From Desmodus rotundus (lineage: Eukaryota > Chordata > Mammalia > Chiroptera > Phyllostomidae), in NCBI RefSeq assembly GCF_022682495.2, contig NC_071399.1, positions 57,404,873 to 57,468,872 of the forward strand: a DNA stretch of 64,000 nucleotides, in the 5' to 3' direction. Below are positions 35,985 to 48,440 of the stretch, one piece after another. How positions within the stretch are numbered: position 1 is the stretch's first letter; every line of letters begins with the position of its first letter. The translations under genes were made by a program, and so were the position numbers. A model generated the notes under the pieces. That model made no database searches. It saw nothing but the letters and a program-made list of their open reading frames with translations, and was not told the DNA's origin.

Positions 35985-36200
35985 TGTAATCAGAGAAATG
36001 CACTTTAAAACTGAAATGTGATCAGACTGCATACCTACAAAATGTTTAAAACTGTTTTTTAATTGACAATGCAAAGTTTTTGTGAGATGTGGAGTTAAGG
36101 AAAGTTTTATTCAATGCTGGTAAGAATGTGAATTTCTACAACTATCTTCGAAACTGTTTGCACTTATCTATTAAATTTCAGCACTGATATTTTTCTATTG
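35985..36200 (+). mobile_element. Ancient L1M ORF2 C-terminal fragment
   Basis: Contains gtaatcagagaaatgcactt (the common L1 'atcagagaaatgcaaat' block), then gatgtggagttaaggaaa, caatgctggtaagaatgtga and gaaactgtttgcac in the normal L1 order. Heavily mutated. Confidence 0.55.
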
Positions 36201-36409
36201 GCTATTGATTTGGTTTCATATTCTAGTGTAGAACTCTGCTTCAGGTTATTATTCCCTAAGGAGTTAAATCTCATTTCAATCCTGCTGCTAAGAATATACC
36301 ACTTCAAAGGAAGTACACTTAAGCATATGTCTACTAGCCTATTTCTATATAATAATATGCACATACATAATACATATATTTTATAATAGTTATGTACATG
36401 CAATATACA

Positions 36410-39074
36410 TCTATAACCTCTATTTGAAAGTGTGATTATTCAATGTCCTATAATTTACAAAGGTGATTGCTCTTTGAAGAATTATGCTGGATTTGTGAGA
36501 GAAGTGGAGGAGAATGTTGAACCATTTATCCTCCAGTTTTGCAGCTCATAACATTAATTCCTCAATGAAGGATATTTCCCTACCTTTTGTTCAGTCCCAG
36601 GAGCCACTCTACAAAAACATCTGCAGTTACATGCTGATTTGTTAATGGCCCATGGTTACAGGTCTATAGTATATAATTTACTATTTTTTATAGCACAAAA
36701 TATTGACTCAGAAGACTATATTTGTACAGACTTTGAAGTTACAAAGCATGATTCATTGCTATTTGAGAGAACACGTGAGCACATTTCTGGCTAGCACTCT
36801 GCCTGTATTATCACCTTGCTGGGGTGTCATCTTGTTTATTCATAAGTAGAACTGAGCTTCCCTCTCCAAAATATTTGATCATTCTCTTTTCTAATATTTG
36901 TTTCACATATATGCACATGGCAACTTGATTTTCCACTAGGTTGTTTTTGTTAGAAATTGGCTTACTATTGCAAATCACATATAACTCGAGGTATTTCATT
37001 TCTAAGGGCCTACATTTAATTGTCCTAATTTGTAATGGAATCTGATGTAATGAAAACATAATAGTAACCAACCAGAAGCTGATTGTTTTATTTATGTGAA
37101 CATGTAGATATTATTGATGGATGGTGATGCAAAATTATTTCTAAGGATGTGAAGAAATATAAAACTTTATAAACACTATCCTAAAAAAGCAGTAAAAATA
37201 TGTACACATAATAAGTTGAAGGGCTCTCTACCAGATATCCAAAGTTAATAATGATGGGTGGGAATAAACACAAAGTGAAAAAAAAACATTTGTTTTCACA
37301 CCTTAGAGTTCAGCCTTTCACATAGGTGAAAAAAGTACCCAAAAGGAACTTCAAAAGAGTATCACTGCATGACTGCAATTGATACTCCAGTGATGAGTGT
37401 GTATGTGTGTGTGAGTGTATGTGTGGGTGAATGAGAGTATGTGTGCTCATAATCAATCAATAGTGAGCAAATTGTTGATGTTGTTTAAACTCTTTAAGAA
37501 GGTCATTGTATAGTTTTTTGTATTTTTCTGTGGAATGATGAGTACAAATTTCTATAACATTTTCTTTTCTACTTTTCCTCCTCAAAAATGGATTATAGCA
37601 TCTTTTTTAATTTTTTAGTCTTTGAAGTTATGGTGCATGGGTCATGGCTCTCAGTGAGTACATGAAGACATTTCTGACTACATTTAAAAAGCACTATCAT
37701 AACAGAACATGTTCAAGAGTAATGACTAAAGCAATGGTGGAAATTTTATACTTAAAATTTATATTTAACTGTTATGTATAATTTGGAAGACTTGAAACCT
37801 GGGATATTTTCTCTACCTTTTTTCAAACATTTGGGGTGGCATGTTAGACCATGGCGATGGTCAGATTACTTCCTGCTATGTAAACTTTACAGTGTAAAAA
37901 TATGAGCATATTTAAAAAAACAGTGACAAGTACTTGTGACAGGTAATAAGCATGATATATTTAAGACCCCTAGTAAATCATAATTAGGAAATTTAAATAA
38001 AAAGACCCAAAGTACAGTATGAGTAAATATTGATCTTTCAATAAAAAGTAGCTTAATAAGAAATAGTTATCTCATTGCTTAGCTTTATAATGCTCTTAAG
38101 GAAGACAACTACCTCAAGTGTCATGAACAGGGTTTTCTAACAGCATATGATTTTTAATCACAGAGTGCTTTTAAGTATAAATAACTTTCAGGTGTGAAAC
38201 ATAAATGCCATAATTGAATCTAGAGGACGATAAAGATGTATGCTTTGTGTAGTTGAGGAATAACAATACATTTTTATAATAATTTGACAGCTTATGATAT
38301 AGCACACCTCAATTAAGACTATTACTTCATGTGCTGGAGGATTCATCCCTGTTTTGAAAGAAAGGGTTCATACTCTTACTTCTGGGAAATAAACCTAAAC
38401 TGAAATGAAAATGCTTTCTGCAATTATCACTTACAAGGGCTGAGCACTTCGAAATTTCTCCAACTGAATGTTGACAGAATATATAAAAAGGTTCTGGAGA
38501 TATGTTAATATCAAAATTTTCAAGGAAAGTCTATAACAAAGTGTGTTTTTGGTATAATTTTCCTTTTATTTTTACAATTGTTTTACCTCTAAAAGCAATT
38601 TGAGAAGTTTACCCTGCCTGTTACTATGATTATTATGACTAAATACCAAGGGTGAACACATGTAATAAAGTGGTTATTCTGTTTTTGTTACTTAGAAGAT
38701 ATAAAGATCTACTTTATTATTATTTAAAATCCCTCTTTAAAAATGTCCTAGGGGCAGGCCAAGAGCAGATTCCACTTACACATTAGTTTAGACGTCACTT
38801 GATTTGCTTTTGGAGCTTTTATATTTTTACCTGGGCTTTCATTTCATTTAGGGAAAGATAAATAAATTTACAACAAACAGAATATTATTTCATTTATTTT
38901 AAGACTAGTCACAGAACTTTGGCTCAAATATAAAGTATTTTTTATTGAACTATAAAGGAAAAGACTACTTAACATAGCAAACAAATTTAATAATTAAAAA
39001 GTAATTTATATTTATGATTCAATCAACAACTTTTTCCTTTTCTTTTGAAATGATTAGTTGGCTTGTATATTATC
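36410..39074. other. No recognised feature apart from a GT-rich tract
   Basis: AT-rich. An imperfect GT-rich microsatellite lies at 37396-37447 (gtgtgtatgtgtgtgtgagt...). No gene recognised. Confidence 0.5.
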
Positions 39075-39350
39075 ATAGTAAAGTAACTTTTGTTTTGTTT
39101 TGTTCTTAATTTTTTTAAATCCTCACCTGAGGACCTGCTTATTGGTTTTAGAAAGAGGGGGAGGAAGGAAGAGAAAAACAGAGAGAAACATCAATGTGAG
39201 AAAGAAATATGATCTCTTGCACAAGCACTGATAAGGGATCGAACCTGCAACTTAGGTATATACCCTGATCAGGAACTGAACCCCCAACCTTTCAGTGGAT
39301 GGGACAACATTCAGCCAAATGAGTCACATCAGCTAGGGCGATAGTAAAGT
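39075..39350 (-). mobile_element. VES SINE, old, with 10-bp TSD
   Basis: Antisense body: cagagagaaacatcaatgtg, cctgatcaggaactgaaccc, gagtcacatcagctagggc. TSD atagtaaagt at 39075-39084 and 39341-39350. Confidence 0.85.
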
Positions 39351-40670
39351 TTTGACATAAATGTTACTTGTGAACTTTGTCATTAATCTGTGTTAGAACC
39401 TAAATAATACACTCTAGTTAGTTTCTTGAAGCACAGTTTCTCTGACTATCCATATTTCCAATAAAATAATAATTTTTTCAAAACACATTCAAGTACATCA
39501 GAAATTTATTATTTTATTTAGCTTATTTAGTTTATTTGCATAATGAGAATACATGGATGTTTCACCTGAGCTTTAACTTTAAATCATGTGTCCACAATAG
39601 AGTTAATCCCAAAATACAAATTCTTTCTTTTCCAAAACAAAGAAAAAAATCTGTTATATTAAAAGACATTTAGTGGGTGGTAGAATGAAATTTTTACTTA
39701 AATTATTTGATATTTCAATTGTTAATAGGCATATCATTACAGGTGTGTCACTAAACATACTTGTGTGCCTTCTCATTCCCCTTTTTTTTATTGTCTTTGT
39801 CTCTATCAGCTTTAGACATAATTAAGGGAAAGCCTTCAAAACTAATATTTTAAAATAATTACACAGCAGTTTTAGCATATGTTCCTTAAAAAGTTATATA
39901 TGGATATATATGCATATTTCTTTCAGAATTAGGCTATATTTATTGTCAGTGTTTAATATGAACAGAACATTTTCATTTAATTGCTTAAGTGCTACTAAAT
40001 CCAGATTATCATTCTCCTGTTTAATATATTACATCTTCAGTAGCAATATAGAATTATATTTCTAATGGGAAATGAGAAACTGCTTGAAAAATATAACTCT
40101 TCTTTCCTATTAATTCATATCACACTACTGGATTTTAATAAAGCCTGGCTAGTTTATTTTTATTAATCATGTTTTCATATAAGCAAGCTAAATATTGTAA
40201 TAACTCTAATGTAGCACCATATCACTTACACCAACAACCAAGCCACAGCTATTTTAACAAAAGGTCCTTTTACACACGTACACACATGATAACGAAATAT
40301 AGTGAATTCTTTTTCTATAATACAATCAAGAAAAAAAGGGTAGAAACATTCTTGGATTTATTTAATAGGTATTTATCAAAACCTGAGGTAGAAAGATACT
40401 GTGCTCAGTAAACCAGATAAAAGGACTGTGCAGAGTAACTTCTTTTTTGAACTTTGACTGGCTGGACTCAACCAACCTGTCATTTCAAATGGGAAAAATA
40501 AAAATAGCATATTATAATACATTTCTATAATATTCTTAACATAATTAAGAAATTAGACATGTTTAAACAAATAATTAAGAGGAGAGCAGAGCACAGGGAA
40601 CAGTATTTGTTCTGACAGCATTTGTAGATCCCTTCAAACTGAGAATTTTGACAACCTTGCAAAACAAAGC
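39351..40670. other. No recognised feature
   Basis: AT-rich. The 80-codon ORF at 40169-40411 looks random. Confidence 0.45.
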
Positions 40671-40678
40671 AAGATTAA

Positions 40679-40876
40679 CAGGGGTGTCCGAAGTTTCTGC
40701 ATCTGGGGCCACCCTGGAAGAAGATGTTTTGTCTTGGGCCACACAGTAAATACACAAATGCTAATGAAAATGAAATACATCATAATATTTTAAGTAAATT
40801 TATAGTTTTGTGTTGGGCCACATTCATAGTCATCCTGGGTAGCATGTGGCCTGTGGGCCACAGGTTAGACACCCGG
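40679..40876. mobile_element. hAT-type non-autonomous element (MITE)
   Basis: About 198 bp. The termini CAGGGGTGTC and (complement) CCGGGTGTC form a short inverted repeat. Inside are paired inverted blocks ggggccaccctggaagaaga, cttgggccacaca and gggccacattcatagtcat, tgtgggccacaggtt. These resemble mammalian hAT-Charlie-like MITEs. An 8-bp target duplication is not clear (aagattaa / attataaa). No transposase. Confidence 0.7.
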
Positions 40877-41439
40877 ATTATAAAACAAAATGTGGGAACT
40901 ATTGAAAGTGCAAAAGTCCACAGGATGTTATCTGTGTAATCAGCTGGGTGTCCAAGGGGCATTACTTTCAGTTTAAAGGTGAGACAGAAAGATATCCTAC
41001 TTTTTCATCCATATCCAGTGATTGATGTGTGAGATGGCTTTGTCGTGAGCATAGCATAGGGGAAAATGTTTTAAATCTGGGCTAGCTCCCTCAAATATTT
41101 GAAGCCTAAATTTACATAGGATTTTGAAATATTGGTCACAGGTAATTTGGTCATCCTTATACAAAAATTAAAATTTTAAAAATTACTCTATGTCATACAC
41201 ACACAGAGTCATACTAAAAAAAGAAAAATGTATTTCAATATAATATAGACTTAAATGTAAAAAATAAATATTACTAAGAAAACAGAATAACTTATTTGGA
41301 ATGGACAAATATTTCTCAGATAAGACTAACAATAAATAATAAATTTTTCTAATCATTTGTTTCATACAACTTAAATTATAATATATACATATATAAAATC
41401 TATAAAGTTATATATTAAAATGTTATTCAAAATAAACCA

Positions 41440-41850
41440 TCAGGAAAACACAAATGGAAAACCTAAGAATTTAATGATATTTGCACTAGATGATTCAACA
41501 AAGGATTCCTAACCAATATACATAGTGTTAAAAATCCTAAAAATCAATAAAAGATAAAAATAATAGAAAATTGGAGAAAATGAAAGATTGAACAATTCAC
41601 AGAAGAGAATATTGAAATGGCCAATAAATATACAAAAATGTATGATCTACTTTATTTAGAATCATCATTCAAAGACTTCACAGTCATCTGAATAAACAGT
41701 GGAAAAGGCAGAAAATATCAAGTGTTGGGAAGGATGTGGACTTTTCATTTACTACTGGTGGGCTCATACTAATGCTGTTTCTAAGCAAGAGTCCAGAGAT
41801 ATATTTCTTGTTACTCAGAGAAACTAGATGTTGCTGAAGGCCTTATTAAA
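41440..41850 (+). mobile_element. Ancient L1M ORF2 C-terminal fragment
   Basis: Contains ttcacagaagagaatattga, aatggccaataaatatac, atcaagtgttgggaaggatg and tggtgggctcatactaatgc, in normal L1 order. Confidence 0.65.
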
Positions 41851-42899
41851 CCACTAATTTAGAAATAAATATTCCAGTGTCAATGTTGGGCTACTATCAT
41901 TCCTGGAATATTCCCTGCCTCACCTCAGCTAGAACCTTGTCCATGGTGCATATACATCAGCTCTGTCCAACCAAAGTCATGAAATAGTCAAGAATTAAGG
42001 GTAATGCAGGCACTCTACTATTTTTCTGCTTCTTCGTCTCCCTTACCCCACCTCACAAAATCTGTGACATCAATAGTGTTTGGTGCCAGTGGTGTGTGTC
42101 TCTCTGACTCCACTGGATAACAATGCATAAATGTCATAAATTTAATACTAAATAAAAGACCCAGTCACAAAAGACAATGTCTCCTTTTTATAAAATCATG
42201 TAAAACTAATCTATACTGTTGTAAGTTTTTATAGTGTTGAAGGTTAACAACAGAAAGATTCAGAGGGGGTAGGATTCCTCTTGTTCTAATAATGTCTTCT
42301 TTTATTAAGGTTCTCTTTATCTTGGGTTTATTCAATTTATGAAAATTCATTGAATTTCAAGGTAATAACACTTATGTGCATTTTCTGGAAGTGGACTTTA
42401 ATATTTTTTAAAAGAAAGATACAAAATGCATTATCATCAGAAACATTTCATTCATTGATTTATTCAAAATATAAATAGCAATTTTACATTTCACTCTAAG
42501 TTTATGACAGGTGAATTTACATAAAAGTAATTTGGAAATAATATTTGTACAGATCACATGCCTGTTTAATTCATTATTTTAAATATTTTATATTTTTATA
42601 ATAATTTTTGAAGGCTAATGTGTTATTTTGTCTTGAGACTAAACATCTTTTAGAGTAAGGCTGTATTAGTGTCTGGTAGAGCTTCCATGAAGCGATGCCT
42701 ATTTATTCAATGCCTGGTACACCAAGCTGACATTAGAAATTAGAAACTGCTCTGAACATTTATAAACATAAGTTTTGTTAAATGTCCTAATATTTATTAG
42801 TTAGAAAAAATCAGTAGACTGAATAAATTGGTATATAGAAGAATCAAGGTTCTCTTAAATAGATACCTCCAATACAGCTTTGCATAGCTTAGTAGAATT

Positions 42900-43385
42900 T
42901 GCATATCTATTTTGGAGTGTCTCTAAGGTGCATATTGATAGGAGCTCATTCTTTATTTCTGCTGCATAGTGTTCCCTCATGTAGATGTACTATAGTTTTT
43001 TGATCCACCCATTTACTGATGGGCACTTAGGCTGCTTGTAGCACCTGGCTATTGTAAATTGAGCTGCTATGAAGATTGGGATGTAAAAGACAAATATCAT
43101 GTGATCTTACCTTTAAGTAAAACCCAATCAACAAAACAAACCAGCAAGCAAAATATAACCAGGGGCATTGAAATTAAGAACAAACCGACAGTACCCTGAG
43201 GGGAGATGGGAGAGGATAATGGGTGAGAAGGGGGCAGGGTTTTCAGGAACATCTATAAAGCACACATGGACAAAACCAAGGGAGGGTGGGATCAGGGGTG
43301 GGAGATGGTTGTGGCTGGGGTGAGGGAGAATGGTGGGGAGAAAAAGGAGACAGCTACATCTGAGCAACAATAAAAAATAATGTTT
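42900..43385 (+). mobile_element. Twin-primed L1 3' end
   Basis: 42940-43080 is antisense ORF2 3' part (tctgctgcatagtgttccct, cccatttactgatgggcact, ctattgtaaattgagctgct). At about 43083 it switches to sense 3' region (agacaaatatcatgtgatct) and runs to the tail at 43385 (gagcaacaataaaaaataat). Target duplication not resolved. Confidence 0.75.
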
Positions 43386-43389
43386 TAAT

Positions 43390-44350
43390 TAAGAAAAGAT
43401 GCATGTTGATGTTGAAAGCATCAGATTTGTCACCACATAAAGGAAAATTTATGGTCTGAGCCACACCAGTCAGAGCTCCTCTAGTTATTTAGAGTTGGTA
43501 AGGAGATTGTATTATGTAATTTTATTTACTGTGGTAGACTGATGTCATAATTGAAAGGCATTTTTAATTGTATGAAAGTTTCAATGTTTAAAATAGTCTA
43601 ACTTTAGTAATTAGTGAAAAAAATACTAAAAGCTAAACATTTTTGTATTTTTGAAGAATTTAGGTTATATTAAGCACTTAAATGGTGATTTGCTTAGATA
43701 TCAACTTTTAGAAAATTAGAGAAATCCTAATATGTTTTACACTTATATAATAAATCTGAAATTTCTTACATATGTCAAATTTGTAAAATTTTGACTTATA
43801 AAAATTAAGATAAAGATAAAAGATAAATAATGAAAAATGTTATACTTTGTCAAATACTTAATCATTTATATTTCACAAACAGGGACCAGTATTTAATATG
43901 CATAGATATATACAAAAACAGTTTTTAAATATTCCAGATCCCTTGTTATCTTCTTTTATTCAAATATTGGATTGCTTTAATTTTGCAAAATATGTTAGAT
44001 AATATATATTTATTTCAACTATATAAATATAGAATTGAGCAAGTTATAATATAAAAATGATCAAGCATCTAAATAATGGTTGACTTGTATTTGGAATAAA
44101 AACTTTTGACTGAAGATTTCTGAAATTTCGTGTTAGACTAAATTGAAACAAACTCAAGTTGATAAATGCCTCCAGATAATGGACAGAAGTAAAAACAAAA
44201 ACCAGGAAATGAATTATTCACCTATGCATTTATATCATGCATTATTGAATAGTATGGGGCATGAGTATGAATATGACATATTCCAGAGAGTCAAGTACTT
44301 ACATTTTTTGTCAAGAAGGCTAAATATATGCAGAAATAATTCTAAAATAA
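43390..44350. other. No recognised feature
   Basis: AT-rich. The 78-codon ORF at 44143-44379 has no recognisable motif. Confidence 0.45.
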
Positions 44351-44354
44351 ACCA

Positions 44355-44830
44355 TTATTCAAATCAAAACATTTATTAAGTCCTTATTTTGTGCCAGGAA
44401 CTTGCTAGGCATGATTCCTCTCCTAAGGAACAGGAACAATGTGTATTACTAAGAGATGTGTTAAATAGTGAATATTGATTCTGACAACAGTAACAAAATA
44501 GTTTTTACAAAAAGTTAGAACTTGAGCCAGACCTTGAAAGATGTGAAAAACATATGATAAGGGTAGTAAATGGAATGTAAACCCGACTTTAGGAATACTA
44601 CAAGCAAATATAAGGATATGGAAAAAAATCTAAGTTATATTTGAGAAATAAGTAGTAGTCTATTTCCAGAGAAGATAGGGCATATGTAGAGGAAAAAGGT
44701 TGAAGTGAAGGCAAGACTAAGCAGTGATGAAATCATGGAAAGCTTTAAATAGGAAGCTAGGAGGTTTGGATTATTTTTTTTGATGAGAATTCATTGAACA
44801 ATTTAGACAGAGTGTGCATTGTTATAATTT
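44355..44830 (+). repeat. Old mammalian interspersed repeat fragment (unnamed)
   Basis: Contains taagtccttattttgtgcca, ggaacttgctaggcatg, acttgagccagaccttgaaa, gatgaaatcatggaaagctt. Same stereotyped family as 6575-6790, here including its downstream part. Confidence 0.5.
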
Positions 44831-44911
44831 GTCACAGTAGAGTATAGGAATGAATAAATCAAAGAGAATTATTATAGAATTATTTAAATATAAATAAAAA
44901 TAGTGGAAAAG

Positions 44912-44972
44912 TCTCTAATCTCTGTTTCTCTAGTCTCTAATCTCTTATTGGAGATTAGTCTCTAGTCTCTAA
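44912..44972. repeat. Short tandem/inverted TCTCTAATC repeat
   Basis: Several tctctaatctc/tctctagtctc units. It contains an 8-bp hairpin: ctaatctc (44937-44944), loop ttattg, gagattag (44951-44958). Confidence 0.7.
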
Positions 44973-45289
44973 TAATTTTTAAAATGAAAATTAAATTATG
45001 GTCAAAAGGGATATTTTACAAAAAGAATACAAAATTGATGACTAACTATAAGAGAGTAGGCATATAGATTAAAATTAATATTCCGATATATATACTGGTG
45101 GTAGTATTTCCATTAAAACAATCAAGAACTAAGGTGAGGAAAACATTTGTCTGGAAAATTAATAATGTTTAAAAATAGATAAATCTATCAGAAATATGTT
45201 AGGTGTTTACATATGGCATTTCTTCTGTGTTTAGACAGAGACAGAGAGAGATATAGAGACAGATAAGAGAGAGAGATGATGAACAGTGA

Positions 45290-45475
45290 TGTCCCTTCCT
45301 TTTCTGGTAAGGCCACCAGTCTTATCAGATTACAGCTCAACCCTTATGGCCTCTTTTAACCTTAATTACCTCCTATAAGTCCTGTCTCCAAATACATCTG
45401 CATTGGGAATTAGGTTTTCAAAATATGAATTTTTGGAGGTGAGGGTAGAATTCATTCCCTAACAGTATCACTTGA
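45290..45475 (+). repeat. Old mammalian interspersed repeat fragment (unnamed)
   Basis: Contains aaggccaccagtcttatcag, cttaattacctcctataagt, cctgtctccaaatacatctg and attcattccctaacag. It appears to be the 3' half of the family whose 5' half is at 7095-7340. A GA-rich simple tract precedes it (45235-45275). Confidence 0.5.
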
Positions 45476-46004
45476 AACTATGGAAACAGAATTATGTGTA
45501 GAATTTTGGACACTGAAGAAGAGTAAAAATCCTCTTCTCCATTTAGATAGGATGAGGCTGAAATACTTCACTAAAAGGGACTAGTAAGATGAAAGGGAGG
45601 AGATAAACAAGGTTATAGAATTACATAGAAATGAAGAAAGGAGGGGACAATTCATAATGTAAAATTCCAAAGATGATAAAATATGCTAAGAATTATATAA
45701 AAGTAATTAAGTTTGGCAATTATTTAACTGGATGATAGTCAATAATTTCACATTTATTTGGGAACTAGAAGAGATTACAAAATTCTTTAAGACATTTACA
45801 AAAAATTTACATAACTATGACAGGGCACCCATAAAGTAAGGTTTTAAGAAAGATTTGAGTAAGAAGAAATTGAGGTATAAAAATGTGACTCTCATTTGAG
45901 ATGTAGAGCCATATATTTAATGGGTAAAATGGTAAGTGAGGAGGAGAAGAACAGGAAATCACTAATTTAATCACTGCTTATTGCCTAACAGTAACAGATG
46001 CTAT

Positions 46005-46687
46005 AAAAAGAATTTTCATTGTGGTTTTAATTTGCATCTCTTTGATGGCTAGTGATGCTGAGCATCTTTTCATATGTCTCTGGGCCCCCTGTATGTCTTC
46101 CTTGGAGAAGTGTCTGTTCAAGTCCTTTGCCCATTTTTTAATTGGGTTATTTGTCTTCCTGGAGTGGAGTCGTGTGAGTTCTTTATATATTTTGGAGATC
46201 AGGCCCTTGTCCAAGATATCATTGGCAAATATGTTTTCCCATACTGTCGGTTCTCTTTTTATTTTAATGCTGTTTTCTCTAGCCATGCAGAAGGTTTTTA
46301 TTTTGATGAGGTCCCATTTGTTTATTCTTTCCTTTATGTCCCTTGCTTTAGGGGATGTGTCTGTGAGATAAGCCAGGTGGTGAGGGACAAATACCACATG
46401 ATCTCACCTTTAACTGGAACATAATCAACAAAAGAAAATGCAAACAAAATATAAACAGAGACATTGCAGTTAAGAACAATCTAACAATAGCCAGAGGGGA
46501 GTGGGGAGGGGACAGTGGGGAGAGGGGTTTATCGGAGCTACTATAAAGGACATGTGGACAAAATTTAAGGGGAGGGTGGAGGTGGGGGAGGGAAGTGGAT
46601 TTGGCTGGGGTGGGGTGGAGGGATGGGGAGAAAATGCAAACAACCGTAATTGAATAACAATAAAAATAAAAATAAAAAGAATTTTCA
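46005..46687 (+). mobile_element. Twin-primed L1 with perfect 14-bp TSD
   Basis: 46019-46363 is antisense ORF2 C-terminal region; its minus frame (45978-46397) gives [20 protein letters not shown] and [20 protein letters not shown]. From about 46365 the sequence is sense: gataagccaggtggtgaggg through the 3'UTR and (taaaaa)n tail. Target duplication aaaaagaattttca lies at 46005-46018 and 46674-46687. Its first bases (t|aaaa) fit the L1 endonuclease TTTT/A site. Confidence 0.95.
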
Positions 46688-46889
46688 GACTAAGGGTATT
46701 AGGAGAAGATAAAATTTAAAAAGGTGATTAATAAAACAAGAATATATTCATTTCTAAATATCAGAAATTCACGTACCCACAAACAAAAGAAAATTGATCC
46801 CATGATGATATATACTTAAAACTCTCATAAACAAATAAAATAGAAAATAATGATAATTTCTACTGGAAAAAGATAGAGGTCATAGAAAA

Positions 46890-47170
46890 ATCCCAAATTT
46901 ATGATAGACTTAAGAAGCAACCTTAAAATAAGAGATTTATAACAATTGGCAAAAGGAGAGACAAACATATGGCAAATAAATGCAAATTAAAAGAAAGCAG
47001 ATGTTTCTAATGTAACATTCAGACATAGAATTCACAGTCAAAGCATTAAATAAAACAGAGAAGAATCTTCATAATGCTAAAAGTTCCATTTCATAGTGAA
47101 GATTGAAGTGTTAGGAATATCTATGTACAAAATTTACTTTAAAATAAAGTACAATAAGATAAAAAAAAAA
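46890..47170 (+). mobile_element. Possible ancient L1 fragments
   Basis: Contains aacaattggcaaaaggagag and acatatggcaaataaatgca, which resemble L1 ORF2 C-terminal sequence. The rest is too diverged. Confidence 0.35.
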
Positions 47171-47499
47171 CACTTGATCAAATAAGTAAAAGAAGGAATG
47201 ATAGCTAATGGTTAACACTCCTACAATTGGCCTCCTGTAAAGCCTCACAGAAACCTAATATACACCTGTGCTTAGGTGTTCAATCCTACTCATCGAACAG
47301 GCTTATACCTCAAACCCTTGAAAGTACAAGGAAAGGGACAGGTTTTTTGCCCAAATACAAATATTGTCACAGCTAACCCACTAATTGCCATTTTATATAG
47401 CTATAAGCATTAGACTCCCGGATGATCTTACCAGCATTAAGTTCAGTATCTCCATAACCATTATAACTGAACTGGTTATAGAGGCCAAAGAAAAGCTGA

Positions 47500-48440
47500 T
47501 ATCATATCATGTTGCTATTGAATGGTGATGTGGAGAGCAGGACCAATAAAATGGCAGTGTTCTGGTCGAGACGGCATAATGTATATAAAACAAAATGGAG
47601 TCACTCATGTCAACCAAGATGGCTGTTGGTCAGCCATGACACTTTGGTTCAAGAGAGAAACTACCTAAGTCACAGCAGACAAATCTTGCAAGGAGACACA
47701 CCTAAGATATCTACACACGTGGTCAGAATAACAGTGTCTGCAAAGCAAGACCACCCATAGACAGGCTCCTGGGAAAACTCCCCACTTGGCAACAGGGGAG
47801 AAATTTATTGAAAATGTATTCAATGAAGACATTTATTGAAAAGACCAAGAAGGGTGGAGTACACCACTTTCAAGGTATAACTGAGGCAGGCTCCAGACCA
47901 CTGCTGAGACAGCAGACTTCCACACTCCAGAGTGCTGCTCCATGCCACACTGATCTCCCTTGGCATTAGCTGTCAGAGGCTCTGCCCTGCTGGACTGAGG
48001 ACTTTGTCTGCCCTGCTGCCCACCTGGCTCTGGAGATCCCTCCTTGCAAGATGCTCACAACTCCCTGGCCCGCCATGCTGTCTCCCAGACCTGCAGACTG
48101 AGACTCTAGGACTTGGGTTTGTTATCTCCCATTAATTGTTGTGTGCAAGTTATTCTTTCTCTTAGATTGTTAGAGTGTGAGCAGGATATTAATGTAGGTT
48201 GATGTTCTACTTTGAGTGAACCCAAAGTCAATAAAAGTTGAGTGAATAGCATAGTTACTGTGTATGACTCTCATCTATTCCTTGTTCAGCAGGCAATTAG
48301 CCCAGCAGTTGCCCACCTAACTTACAGGAAAGACTATCACAAACCTATGCTCATGACAGGTGGCCCCTGTTCATACCAGGGAAGGACTGGTGCATCCCCA
48401 ATAAAATTCAAAACTTCACAGCCAAGAGTCAGGTTCTGTC
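47500..48440 (+). mobile_element. LTR-like retroelement sequence (ends unresolved)
   Basis: A GC-richer island with gaccaataaaatggcagtg, aaaatggagtcactcatgtc, aaccaagatggctgttggtc, a CT-rich stretch and tcaataaaagttgagtgaat near 48230 (poly(A) signal-like). The composition and motifs fit an ERV LTR, perhaps gammaretrovirus-like. I could not find TG...CA ends with a target duplication. No viral gene adjoins it. Confidence 0.4.

Noticed and set aside
46021..46424. Two 116-codon plus-strand ORFs with hydrophobic stretches
   Set aside because: Antisense translation of L1 ORF2 C-terminal sequence; the hydrophobicity is an artefact.
47579..47590. TATA-like gtatataaaac as an LTR promoter
   Set aside because: About 650 bp from the poly(A)-like signal, too far for a normal LTR layout.
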